A DNA stretch of 64,000 nt. Origin: Celeribacter marinus. GTDB taxonomy: Bacteria; Pseudomonadota; Alphaproteobacteria; Rhodobacterales; Rhodobacteraceae. Every line of letters begins with the position of its first letter. The first letter of the stretch is position 1. Where the stretch lies: NCBI RefSeq assembly GCF_001308265.1, contig NZ_CP012023.1, forward strand, positions 2,246,932 through 2,310,931, written 5' to 3'. Positions 26,588 through 35,375 of this stretch are shown here, one piece after another. The notes beneath the pieces are model-generated. The model saw nothing but the letters and a program-made list of their open reading frames with translations. It had not been told where the DNA came from and did not search any database. A program made the translations under genes and the position numbers.

Positions 26588-27589
26588 TTAACGCGCGATG
26601 TGTTTAAAGAACGGTGTGTTGGCTCCGACGGCGATCAGCGGCTCCAATTCGTCATCCAACTGCAGGACAGAAATCGAGGCACCGGCCATTTCCATTGATG
26701 TCGCATATTCACCGATAAAGACGTGACGGATGTTCGCACCTGCCTTTTCCAGCACCTGCGCCGTACGGCGGTAGATGACGTAAAGCTCCTCCAACGGCGT
26801 TGCACCAAGGCCGTTGATCAAGACAGCAACGTCTTTTTCCGTATCATAGGATTGCTCGGCAAGGACGCGCTCCATCATCTCATCGACCAATGCATCGGCC
26901 GGGGTCAGCTTTTTTCGCGTGATACCCGGCTCACCGTGGATACCCATGCCGATCTCCATCTCGTCCGCGCCGATTTCGAAGCTGGGCTTACCCACCTCGG
27001 GCACAATGCATGGCGAGAGCGCCACACCGATGGTGCGGGTACGTGCGCTGGCTTTCTCTGTCAGGCGCACGACCTCAGCCAAAGGCTTCATTGCGGAGGC
27101 GGCGGCTCCTGCCACTTTGTATAGAAAGACAATACCAGCCACACCACGACGCTTATGCTCTTCGCCGACGACGGACGACGCAACATCATCACGACCCACT
27201 ACCGTGGCGGTTTCGATCCCTTCGAGGTCGGCCAGTTCGCCCGCCATGTCAAAGTTCATTAGATCGCCGCTATAATTCCCATAAAGATAAAGGACGCCCG
27301 CGCCCTGATCAACGTAGCGGGTCACCTCCAGCACCTGTTCCGACGACGGGGATTGGAAAACGCCCCCGACCCCTGCACCGTCAAGCATGTTGTCGCCAAC
27401 GTACCCCAGAAACAGGGGCAAGTGGCCCGAACCGCCACCTGTTACAATGGCGACCTTGCCCTTTACCGGAGTCGTGCGGACGTAGCAGTGCAGGTCTTCA
27501 CCGACGTGGGTTACTTCGGGGTGCGCGAGATAGATGCCTTCCAGCATTTCGTCGACGAAATTTTCAGGATTATTGATAAATTTTTTCAT
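26588..27589 (-). CDS. dhaK: DhaK-type ketose-binding subunit of a dihydroxyacetone/tetrulose kinase
   Basis: DhaK binds the short ketose covalently as a hemiaminal on a histidine. The product is 333 residues from ATG 27589 (MKKFINNPENFVDEML); a longer open frame upstream lacks similarity and enters the permease. Key residues are H56 in TGGGSGHLPLF, D109 in YSGDLMNFDM and the covalent H218 in MGIHGEPG. All match the functional family. It follows the permease gene by 14 bp and precedes dhaL. It differs clearly from the fused DhaKL at 53.6-55.4 kb, so it is not a recent duplicate. Confidence 0.9.
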   Translation of the reverse strand: MKKFINNPENFVDEMLEGIYLAHPEVTHVGEDLHCYVRTTPVKGKVAIVTGGGSGHLPLFLGYVGDNMLDGAGVGGVFQSPSSEQVLEVTRYVDQGAGVLYLYGNYSGDLMNFDMAGELADLEGIETATVVGRDDVASSVVGEEHKRRGVAGIVFLYKVAGAAASAMKPLAEVVRLTEKASARTRTIGVALSPCIVPEVGKPSFEIGADEMEIGMGIHGEPGITRKKLTPADALVDEMMERVLAEQSYDTEKDVAVLINGLGATPLEELYVIYRRTAQVLEKAGANIRHVFIGEYATSMEMAGASISVLQLDDELEPLIAVGANTPFFKHIAR

Positions 27590-27603
27590 TGGTTTCTCCG
27601 GTA

Positions 27604-28662
27604 TCAGTATTTTATTTTGCGGTCCCGCAGGACAAAAAAGGCGGCTGCCATCAGGATGAAGGCACCAACGACGACCCGCTGCCATGTGCTTGGGATGCCA
27701 ACGAGGACCAGCACGTTGTTCACCACTGTCACGAGGAAAACACCGATTACGGTGCCCAGAACTGACCCCGTGCCCCCTGTAATCCGTGCGCCGCCTAGTA
27801 TGACGGCGGCGATAACGCCGATCTCAGTGCCTGCGAAATCGAAGGGGTTAGCCATGCGGTTGGCGCTGGCCTGAATGACACCGGCCATGCCGGCCAAAGC
27901 ACCAGCAAACGCGAAGGCAAAGACATTGACCGTCCGCAGATTATAACCGAGGCGACTCGCGACCTGCGCATTGCCGCCGACGGCGAAGATTGCACGGCCC
28001 ATTAGTGTCCGGTTGAACACGAACCATGTAAGAAAGGCGGCCAGTGGGAAACTAAGGAAGTAGACTGGCAGGCTGACGGTCACCCCGCTGTTCGCCGTGA
28101 TGTCGATGAGTGACCATTTGCCGAAGGCTACCATTTGTGAAGGCAATTCCATCAGCCAGACCGTCCCAATACAAACAAGAAGGATGCCGCGATAGAAATA
28201 TTGAGTACCGATGGTGACGATCAGCGCGGGAGCTTTCAGGCCATGGACCAAAACTCCGTTGATGGCACCCAGAACTGTCCCAACAAGCACCGATAAGACG
28301 ATGATCAGTGCCATAGGCATATCCGGAAATACGTCGAGGACCAGTTTGCTAATGCCGTACATTGCAAGCGCTCCGATGGCGGGGAAGGACACATCGATCC
28401 CCCCTGCTGCTAGAACAGTGAATACACCTAATGCGAAAAGACCCGTCACCACGCTGGCGCGCCCCATGTCGATCAGGGACGAAGCCTGCAAAAACGAAGG
28501 ATTGATGACCGCGACTGCGACGCAGATGATCACCAGTAACAAAAGGCTCGCCGACTCTGGGTAGCGTTGCAAGAAGACGAATGGACTTTTCGAAACGGTG
28601 ACCTGCGCATCAAGTTTAGGAGTCTTTTGGTTCTTGTCGGTCATTGTCTGCACCACCGTCAT
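27604..28662 (-). CDS. CUT2 sugar ABC transporter permease (RbsC type)
   Basis: The 352-residue permease has about nine or ten hydrophobic helices and the family stretches FAVGGNAQVASRLGYN and LGGARITGGTGSVLGT. The start ATG overlaps the ATPase stop by four bases. With the second permease at 31374-32384 it makes the channel of the cargo importer. The fold is that of ribose, erythritol and autoinducer-2 importers; specificity comes from the binding protein and is unknown. Confidence 0.87.
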   Translation of the reverse strand: MTVVQTMTDKNQKTPKLDAQVTVSKSPFVFLQRYPESASLLLLVIICVAVAVINPSFLQASSLIDMGRASVVTGLFALGVFTVLAAGGIDVSFPAIGALAMYGISKLVLDVFPDMPMALIIVLSVLVGTVLGAINGVLVHGLKAPALIVTIGTQYFYRGILLVCIGTVWLMELPSQMVAFGKWSLIDITANSGVTVSLPVYFLSFPLAAFLTWFVFNRTLMGRAIFAVGGNAQVASRLGYNLRTVNVFAFAFAGALAGMAGVIQASANRMANPFDFAGTEIGVIAAVILGGARITGGTGSVLGTVIGVFLVTVVNNVLVLVGIPSTWQRVVVGAFILMAAAFFVLRDRKIKY

Positions 28663-30206
28663 TCTGCTGCCTCGCGCTGGTTTGCGAGCATGGATTGATA
28701 GATGCGATCCTCGTCAACCTGAGCCGCAACAAGATCCTCAACGATGCGTCCTGCGTTCATCACAAGGATCCGGTCGCAATTCTGAAGAAGTTCGGGCAGA
28801 TCGTCAGAAATAATCAACAGCCCAATACCGCGCTGCGCCATCTCTTGAATCGCATGAAAAATCGTCTCTTTAGAGCCAACGTCGACACCAACAGTTGGCC
28901 CATGCAGAATCAGAAGACGTGGATTAATACTAAGCCAACGGCCGATTAAGACCCGCTGCTGGTTGCCACCTGACAGCGCCCCAACCGGCAGGTCGATGTC
29001 TACGGTGTTCAGCTTCATGCCGGCCGAAATTTCGCGGGCTGCGGCGCGGCCCTTCTTGTCGTCGATCATGCCGGACTTGCGCGAGATCCGGTCAAGGATC
29101 AGCGGCACCTCGTTTTCATAGATCGATTTTTCGATGAATAGGCCCTCGGCCAAGCGATCTTCGGGTACATAACCGATGCCATGCGCGATCGCCTCTGCGG
29201 GCGACCCTACGCGGATCTGCTCACCTTCCAGCGTTACCGTCCCGCTTTGGATCGGAATATGCCCAGCCAGCGCCAGCGCCAGTTCGTTGCGGCCAGAATC
29301 GGACAGACCAGTGATGCCAAGGATTTCGCCGTGCTTCAGGCTAAAGCTAATCTCACGGAAGCTGTGACCAGCATTCAGGTTTTTCGCCTCTATTAAGACC
29401 GTATCGTCAGGGGTCCCCGTGCGATAACGTACTGAATCGATGGAACGTCCTGTCATCAGTTCTGCTAACTGACTGCGACTATAGTTTTCCAATGGCCCCT
29501 GCGCGACGCTCAGGCCATCGCGAAAGACGATCGCCTCGCCGCCAATCCGGTAACATTCTTCCAGCTTATGAGTCACGAACAGTACAGCCACGTTGTTATT
29601 CAACAAGCGCCCCACCACTTCGATCAATGCCTCGACCTCGTGACGTGTTAGTGACGTCGTTGGTTCGTCCATGATTACAAGGCGCGCCTCGGCGGCGATG
29701 GCGCGCGCGATGGCGACACGTTGGCGGATTGCCAGCGGCAGGTCAGATACAATACGACCCAGCAACGCCTTATCCGGATCAAGGCCGACCTGGCGCAATG
29801 CCTTTACCGCAGTGGTCTCGATCCGCTTGCGATCCAGCATACGTAGCAGGCGCCCTTTTCCCGCAACAAGCTGTTCGCCTAATGCCACATTCTCAGCCAC
29901 AGAGAGGTTCGGCAGCAAGGACAGGTCTTGATAGACGGTCTCTATCCCGGCCTCCAAGGCCGCCATCGGTGTCAGATGAGCGATTTGCTTGCCGTCGAGG
30001 AAGATGTCGCCTTCGGAAGGTGCGTGCGCGCCCGACATGATCTTGATGACAGTGCTTTTGCCGCAGCCGTTTTCGCCAAGTAGATGATAGGCTTTGCCCT
30101 CTTGGATTGTCAGATCTACGCCGGACAGGGCATGAACACCCCCGAACCGCTTATGAATTCCACGAAGTTCGAGAAAGGGAGTGGTATTGGTAGATTGTTC
30201 AGTCAT
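28659..30206 (-). CDS. CUT2 sugar ABC transporter ATPase (RbsA type)
   Basis: The product has 515 residues when started at ATG 30206 (MTEQSTNTTPFLELRG), preceded by CGGAGC; twelve further codons upstream are open but less likely. Two ABC domains are seen: first Walker A GENGCGKST and Walker B LVIMDEPTTSL; second degenerate P-loop TGLSDSGRNEL, signature LSGGNQQRVLIGRWL. The second Walker B reads LILHGPTVGVD, where the usual aspartate-glutamate pair is replaced by HG. It energises the cargo importer. A stem-loop precedes the gene. Confidence 0.88.
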   Translation of the reverse strand: MTEQSTNTTPFLELRGIHKRFGGVHALSGVDLTIQEGKAYHLLGENGCGKSTVIKIMSGAHAPSEGDIFLDGKQIAHLTPMAALEAGIETVYQDLSLLPNLSVAENVALGEQLVAGKGRLLRMLDRKRIETTAVKALRQVGLDPDKALLGRIVSDLPLAIRQRVAIARAIAAEARLVIMDEPTTSLTRHEVEALIEVVGRLLNNNVAVLFVTHKLEECYRIGGEAIVFRDGLSVAQGPLENYSRSQLAELMTGRSIDSVRYRTGTPDDTVLIEAKNLNAGHSFREISFSLKHGEILGITGLSDSGRNELALALAGHIPIQSGTVTLEGEQIRVGSPAEAIAHGIGYVPEDRLAEGLFIEKSIYENEVPLILDRISRKSGMIDDKKGRAAAREISAGMKLNTVDIDLPVGALSGGNQQRVLIGRWLSINPRLLILHGPTVGVDVGSKETIFHAIQEMAQRGIGLLIISDDLPELLQNCDRILVMNAGRIVEDLVAAQVDEDRIYQSMLANQREAAE

Positions 30207-30255
30207 GGCGCAAAGCTCCGGAGCGGCTGTCGTGTGCGCCAATGGGCGCAGGTAA

Positions 30256-30301
30256 ACCGGTCGGACCGACGCAATACATTGCTCAGTCCGGACCGACCGG
30301 T
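30256..30301 (-). promoter_or_regulatory. Stem-loop between binding-protein and ATPase genes
   Basis: Arms 30256-30268 (ACCGGTCGGACCG) and 30289-30301 (CGGACCGACCGGT) pair at 12 of 13 positions with a 20-base loop. On the minus-strand transcript it lies just after the binding-protein stop. Such hairpins usually protect the upstream message or stop part of the transcripts. Confidence 0.6.
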
Positions 30302-30320
30302 CCGTTTTATTGGATAGCCT

Positions 30321-31337
30321 TTAGAAAAGGCGCTCTTTGTAGGTATCCTTATCGACGATCACCATTCCGTTGCCGACGACCAGCTTACCCTCGCCCGCAC
30401 CCTGACGGACGGAAACGGCATTATAGCCTTCGACGCCCAGATCCATGCCATCGGTGAGCTCGCCGCCGTCCAGCAGAATCCGTGCGACTTCGTTCATCGC
30501 CATACCTGCTTTCTGGGGATCCCAAAAACCAATGGCTGTGATTGCTCCGCTATCTAGGTAAGCAGCCGAAGGGTTCGGCAGACCGGTACCAACCAGACAA
30601 ACCTTGCCCGTCAGACCGGCTTCCTCGATCGCACGACCAACACCGAGAACGTCGTTTCCAGCAGAGGTTTGAAAGCCCTTTATGTCAGGATGCTTGCGCA
30701 GAATTTCCTTTGCCTTTTCATAGGTGCCGTTGGCATCATCAAAGGATTCGTTGTTCGCATCGACAAGTTCCATTCCGGGATATTGGCTGGCGTTTTCTTC
30801 ACCCGCGCCGACCCACTGCATGTGCGTACGACTGCCCAGCGAGCCAACAAACGTGGTCCACTTGCCTTGTTGATCCATGCATTCGGCTAGTCGCGCATTC
30901 AACGCCGCACCGTATTCTGCGTTATCAAAGGCTTCGACGTCGGCCATCGTGTTGACCTGGTTATCAGCCTCGTGCGTCACGACGATCGTGCCGCGATCCA
31001 TGGCACGCTTTAGTAGCCCCTCAAGAATGGTCGGATCCATCGGAACTACAGCAAGCGCATCTGTACCCTTGGCGATTAAGTCCTGAATGATTTGAAGTTG
31101 CTGGGCAGAGTCGGCCGTTGCCGGCCCGACTTGACTGATGTTCAGCTCAGGGTGCTCTTGCGCGTATAGATCGACGCCGGTTTCCATGCGATCAAACCAT
31201 GGAATACCGCTGATCTTAACCACGGTCGTTATAGTCTTTCCGTCCTGCGCCCAAGCCGCCTGCCCAGCTACGCCCATGACGGTCGTGACGAGTGCAACCT
31301 TTAGGCCTGTATTTAATACGTGACGTGCGTTCTTCAT
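30321..31337 (-). CDS. CUT2 periplasmic sugar-binding protein
   Basis: The 338-residue protein has a signal peptide ending AGQAAWA (residues ~1-30) and a type I periplasmic fold of the ribose/autoinducer-2 group. Visible motifs are KISGIPWFDRMETGVDLYA, ALAVVPMDPTILEGLLKRAMDRG, VVTHEAD and CLVGTGLPNPSAAYLDSG. The overall pattern resembles LsrB/RhaS-like proteins. It gives the cargo importer its specificity, which cannot be read from sequence. It is the second gene of the minus-strand operon, 36 bp after the first permease. Confidence 0.87.
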   Translation of the reverse strand: MKNARHVLNTGLKVALVTTVMGVAGQAAWAQDGKTITTVVKISGIPWFDRMETGVDLYAQEHPELNISQVGPATADSAQQLQIIQDLIAKGTDALAVVPMDPTILEGLLKRAMDRGTIVVTHEADNQVNTMADVEAFDNAEYGAALNARLAECMDQQGKWTTFVGSLGSRTHMQWVGAGEENASQYPGMELVDANNESFDDANGTYEKAKEILRKHPDIKGFQTSAGNDVLGVGRAIEEAGLTGKVCLVGTGLPNPSAAYLDSGAITAIGFWDPQKAGMAMNEVARILLDGGELTDGMDLGVEGYNAVSVRQGAGEGKLVVGNGMVIVDKDTYKERLF

Positions 31338-31373
31338 TTTCTAACTCCTAACCAGAAATCCCTCATCCTCCCT

Positions 31374-32384
31374 TTACTTCGTGGCGTGAGGGATACGCCG
31401 CGAAGGTCGGAACACCATGACCTGATTAATCAGGTCAAAGCGTGCCACGGCCAGGAAGCACAAAAGCAATGCGCCCCAAGCCAAATCTCGAACGAAATTG
31501 GACAGCCCGATGAAGTTCAACAGACTGGACAAAAGTTGCAGCACAATGGCCGACAGAACGACGTTGACAACACGCCCGTAACCGCCCTCTGGCCGCACGC
31601 CGGCCATCACGGCAATCAGGATGGCGACAAGAAGGTAGGACGTGCCGTAATCCCATTTCACGTTCACATTGCGCGCAGCGATGATGATCCCCGCAATACC
31701 GGCCAGTAAGCCAGAGATCGCATAAGTCGTCATGATAATCCGCCCGCTGGGAAAACCACTGTAAATTGCGGCCTTAGGATTTGCGCCAGTCAACATTAGA
31801 CGCAGACCATAGGGCGTGAACCGTAAAATCAGCCCCAGCACGATTCCAATTAAGATGAATATTAGAAAGCTTGTCGGAACCCCAAAAATGAGGCCGTTCC
31901 CAAGCGCGTACAGCGGATCCGGCGCACCGATGGTCACGGATCGGCCATCGGACAGAACCACTGCAAGCCCTGTGAATAGCATTTGCGTCCCAAGGGTGCC
32001 TAGGATGGGCGTGATGCCAAATCGCGAGATGATGATGCCATTCAAAATACCCCCCATTAGGCCAACAACCATGCAGCCGACCGCGAAGGTCACGGTGAAA
32101 AGCATTGGGGATTGGTAGGCATCGAAAAGGGACAGTGCAAAAATACCGGACGCGACACCAGACATGTTTGCATTGGCAATACCCGACAGGTCAATACCGC
32201 CGTTTCCGGCGCACATAGCCAGCATGACGCCAATAGCAAGCAGGCCAATTTCAGGCACTTGGGTCGCCATCGATTGCAGATTGAACATTGATAGGTAAGT
32301 GCCGCCCGAAACGGCCCCACCAAGGCTCAGTAGGACCACTATCAAGGCGCAAAGCACCAGTAAGTTTGCGTCGCGTTTCACCAC
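31374..32384 (-). CDS. CUT2 sugar ABC transporter permease, first gene of the cargo operon
   Basis: This 336-residue BPD_transp_2 permease has many hydrophobic helices and the family stretches LMLTGANPKAAIYSGFPSG and GNGGIDLSGIANANMSG. It is the promoter-proximal gene of the minus-strand operon permease, binding protein, ATPase, permease, dhaK, dhaL, aldo/keto reductase. It faces the LacI-family gene across a 162-bp region with repeated operators. Having a permease first and the two permeases separated by other genes is less usual for CUT2 systems. Confidence 0.85.
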   Translation of the reverse strand: MVKRDANLLVLCALIVVLLSLGGAVSGGTYLSMFNLQSMATQVPEIGLLAIGVMLAMCAGNGGIDLSGIANANMSGVASGIFALSLFDAYQSPMLFTVTFAVGCMVVGLMGGILNGIIISRFGITPILGTLGTQMLFTGLAVVLSDGRSVTIGAPDPLYALGNGLIFGVPTSFLIFILIGIVLGLILRFTPYGLRLMLTGANPKAAIYSGFPSGRIIMTTYAISGLLAGIAGIIIAARNVNVKWDYGTSYLLVAILIAVMAGVRPEGGYGRVVNVVLSAIVLQLLSSLLNFIGLSNFVRDLAWGALLLCFLAVARFDLINQVMVFRPSRRIPHATK

Positions 32385-32399
32385 CGCTCCTCCCGAGAC

Positions 32400-32434
32400 T
32401 TTAGTAAAACTGTACTTAATTTAGTAAATTACTA
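32400..32434. promoter_or_regulatory. Candidate LacI-family operator between divergent cargo units
   Basis: TTTAGTAAA occurs twice, at 32400-32408 and 32420-32428, exactly 20 bp (two helical turns) apart. The second copy is part of the perfect odd palindrome TAGTAAATTACTA (32422-32434). Lying between the divergent importer operon and regulator gene, these are likely binding sites of the LacI-family protein. The motif lacks the central CG usual for this family. Confidence 0.6.
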
Positions 32435-32546
32435 GCAGTTCGTTTTGCACCGTGCAACAAGTTTCTGGGGGCCATCAGCAGTGCGCCCTTGGATCAAGGG
32501 CGGATTGCTATATTATGTATCCTCACCCGAAGCGGCGGATTTAATA

Positions 32547-33593
32547 ATGGACAAGATCGACACAAAGCCAGTGACCCTGCGACAGGTCGCAGAGTCTGCC
32601 GGGGTCTCCGCTTCGACGGCGTCTTTGGTACTGAATGCAAAGGGGGACATCCCAAAAGCAACACGCGACCGCGTACTAGAAGCTGCGTCCAAGCTGAACT
32701 ACACACCTCGCGCCTCTAAATCTAAGCCCGGGACAACACGTACGCTTCGCTTCATCAAGATTTCGAAGCATGGCGAAACCGTGAACCGTGACCACAACCA
32801 CTTCATCTCGGATTACATTGACGGCATGTCGATGGAAGCGACGCGTCGCGACTACGCGCTAGAAGTCGTAACCTACAACGACGCAGATCTATCTGGACTG
32901 CTGTCATCTAGTGATCTGCGGAACCTGCACGGCGCAATCATACTTGGCACGGAGTTGTCAGAAAACGATATCCAAATCCTTGCTGGATGCGGCGAGCATA
33001 TTGTCTTTGTCGACACCTTCTATCCGCAATTGAACGCAAATTTCGTGGATATGGATAACGACCAGACAGTCTTTGCCGTCATCTGCCACATAAAGGATGC
33101 GGGGTTTGCGCGTGTCGGTTTCGTTGGCAGTAATTCTGACGTCACGAACTTTCGCCTGCGTGAAGACGCCTTCCATCGCGCTTGCGACAAACTTGATATA
33201 AAAGTGTGCAATCAAGACAGTATCTCGGTCGCTGCGACGCGGGATGGCGCTTATAAGCAAGCAAAAATGCATCTTGAAGCGCAGGATAGCATCGCAGACG
33301 CATATTTTTGCGTGAATGACATCGTCGCTTTCGGGATGATGCGCGCCCTGCAAGAGCTTGGATACGCCATTCCCGCTGACGTCTCGGTTTACGGGTTCGA
33401 CAACCTACCGATGAGCAGCCTGCTATCTCCAAGCCTATCGACGGTCGATGTGCCCAAACAGCAAATCGGTGCGATGGCTGTGCGCCTGCTTGACGATATG
33501 ATCATCAACGGTAATAGCCAGCCATCGATGAAGGTTCTAGTGACCGGGCGACTGATCCTGAGGAAAAGCACTCGCAGAGTCCCGGCAAGGTAG
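32547..33593 (+). CDS. LacI-family regulator of the cargo operon
   Basis: The regulator has 348 residues from ATG 32547 (MDKIDTKPVTLRQVAE). The open frame extends 34 codons upstream without similarity, across the probable promoter region. The N-terminal helix-turn-helix is VTLRQVAESAGVSASTASLVLN with hinge helix region LEAASKLNYTPRA. The effector domain is of periplasmic-binding type (FVDTFYPQLNANFVDMDND, FCVNDIVAFGMMRALQELG, YGFDNLPMSSLLSPSLSTVD). It probably represses the divergent importer/kinase operon until the sugar or its phosphate is present. Confidence 0.88.
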   Translation: MDKIDTKPVTLRQVAESAGVSASTASLVLNAKGDIPKATRDRVLEAASKLNYTPRASKSKPGTTRTLRFIKISKHGETVNRDHNHFISDYIDGMSMEATRRDYALEVVTYNDADLSGLLSSSDLRNLHGAIILGTELSENDIQILAGCGEHIVFVDTFYPQLNANFVDMDNDQTVFAVICHIKDAGFARVGFVGSNSDVTNFRLREDAFHRACDKLDIKVCNQDSISVAATRDGAYKQAKMHLEAQDSIADAYFCVNDIVAFGMMRALQELGYAIPADVSVYGFDNLPMSSLLSPSLSTVDVPKQQIGAMAVRLLDDMIINGNSQPSMKVLVTGRLILRKSTRRVPAR

Positions 33594-33689
33594 ACCCTCG
33601 CCATCCACTCCGAAAGTGTACGTGAAGTGGCGCGACACGCCGCCCCTGATGAAAGGATTCCGTCGCACATATCTATCCGATGGACAGTT

Positions 33690-35321
33690 TCACGACAGTA
33701 GCGCAGCTTGTCTAGCAATTGACTGGAGCTGTTCAAAGATCGCGAACCGCGCATCGTGCCGGGCACTCACTGCACCGCTTTGTGGCGCAAACTTTTTCGA
33801 TAGCGACGACATCTTGGCCATGGCAACTGAAACATCCGGATGCACCCCTGCGGCCACACTTCCAAGGATCGCAGCTCCTAGCATAACAGGCTCCTCAGTT
33901 CCAGGTGCCGTCAATTCGATACCCGTCGCGTCGGCCAGCAGTTGGCGAACCAGCCCGCTCCGGCCGGCACCACCACTGATGATGATCCTTTCGACATGCG
34001 CGCCTTCTTTGTGTTGCGCCGCGATGATCTGGCGCAACCCATAACCGATCCCACAAAGTCCCGCGATGTAAAGTGAGACAAGGCTGTCGAGATCGCGCGC
34101 CATGCCCAGACCGGCAATAACGGCCCGAGTTTCAGGATCTGCAAAAGGTGCACGATTTCCTAAAAACTCTGGTACAACATGGATCTTTCCCGCAAGGCTG
34201 GAGGTATCACGATCCCCTGCGAGCTGTTCCTCGGCCCGGTTCGCCAACCAAGTCGGCAATGTCATGCCCTCGAGTGTAGCGGCGGCGCTGGCCTCTGTTG
34301 AATGAGGATGAAAATTTAGCAATTGATCAATGGCAGCGCCGGCGGCGGATTGCCCGCCTTCGTTCAACCACAGCCCAGGCACCATAGCCGAAAAATACGG
34401 CCCCCAAACACCCGGCACGAAAAGAGGCTCTGTCGTGCTGGTCATCGTGCACGAGGAGGTTCCGAAAACGTAGGCCAGATTGTCGACCGCACCTCTGCCA
34501 CCTTCAGCACCAACAGACCCGACACCTCCTGCATGTGCGTCGATCAAGCCGGCCGCCACTGGCGTTCCGGCTGTCAGTCCAAAGTCGCGGGCAGCCTGTA
34601 CAGACAGACCGTTCGCAAGCCGGGTCCCCGCGGGCACAATATTAGTACCGATCCGCTGAAAGCCTTCGTTCGCCAGATCACCCAAGCCGATAGTGTGGAA
34701 ATAGTCCGCGTCCCAACTGTTCTCGTGTCCCATGTAAGTCCACTTACAGGTCACCGTGCAGATCGAGCGGGCAAGATCTCCTGTTGCCCGCCACGTCAGG
34801 TAGTCAGTCAGGTCCAAGAATTGCCAGGCCCCGGCATAGATGTTGGGGCGGTTTTCCTTCAACCACAGCAACTTGGGCGTTTCCATCTCGGGAGAAATAC
34901 GTCCACCGACATAATCGAGGACACGGTGGCCCGTCGCGTTGATACGTTCAGACTGGTCCAGCGCCCGGTGGTCCATCCAGACCATGATGTTCCGCTCTGG
35001 ATGGTTTGGGTCCCCCACGGGCAGCGGTGCGCCATCAGGTCCGAGCACGACCAGCGAACAAGTCGCGTCAAAACCGATGCCTTTCACGGCCCGCGGCGTG
35101 ACCTCCGCATGCGCAATCACACCGCGCACGGATGTGACGACCGCCTGCCATATCTCCTCGCTGGATTGTTCTACGCTGTCGCCGTCCCGGTGGATAGAAA
35201 TGGCACAGGTATCGGTTCCAACCATTCGCCCATCGGTCGTGAACAACCCTGCGCGGGCACTGCCTGTCCCCACGTCGATCCCAAGCAGGTAGCCGCTTGC
35301 ATCATCCGATGCCTGTTTCAT
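33690..35321 (-). CDS. FGGY-family pentulose kinase-like protein
   Basis: The ATP-dependent carbohydrate kinase has 543 residues from ATG 35321, chosen for the AAGGA site eight bases upstream. FGGY features are GIDVGTGSARAGLF near the N-terminus, GFDATCSLVVLGPDG, MVWMDHRA, GGRISPEMETPKLLWLKE, CKWTYMGHE, LIDAHAGGVG and the ATP-site ISGGAGRSGLVRQLLAD. The pattern suits the D-ribulokinase/5-carbon-kinase branch and not rhamnulokinase or glycerol kinase. It converges with the LacI gene 97 bp away and is probably part of the same catabolic set. A second kinase beside DhaK/DhaL suggests a route with two phosphorylations or two substrates. Confidence 0.85.
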   Translation of the reverse strand: MKQASDDASGYLLGIDVGTGSARAGLFTTDGRMVGTDTCAISIHRDGDSVEQSSEEIWQAVVTSVRGVIAHAEVTPRAVKGIGFDATCSLVVLGPDGAPLPVGDPNHPERNIMVWMDHRALDQSERINATGHRVLDYVGGRISPEMETPKLLWLKENRPNIYAGAWQFLDLTDYLTWRATGDLARSICTVTCKWTYMGHENSWDADYFHTIGLGDLANEGFQRIGTNIVPAGTRLANGLSVQAARDFGLTAGTPVAAGLIDAHAGGVGSVGAEGGRGAVDNLAYVFGTSSCTMTSTTEPLFVPGVWGPYFSAMVPGLWLNEGGQSAAGAAIDQLLNFHPHSTEASAAATLEGMTLPTWLANRAEEQLAGDRDTSSLAGKIHVVPEFLGNRAPFADPETRAVIAGLGMARDLDSLVSLYIAGLCGIGYGLRQIIAAQHKEGAHVERIIISGGAGRSGLVRQLLADATGIELTAPGTEEPVMLGAAILGSVAAGVHPDVSVAMAKMSSLSKKFAPQSGAVSARHDARFAIFEQLQSIARQAALLS

Positions 35322-35375
35322 ATCAATTCCTTCCAACGAGGTCCCCTACAGATTGATGCTTTTAGGCAAAATGAC

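Noticed and set aside
32445-32546. Longer start for the LacI-family gene
   Set aside because: The 34 extra codons precede the helix-turn-helix without similarity and would overlap the likely promoter.
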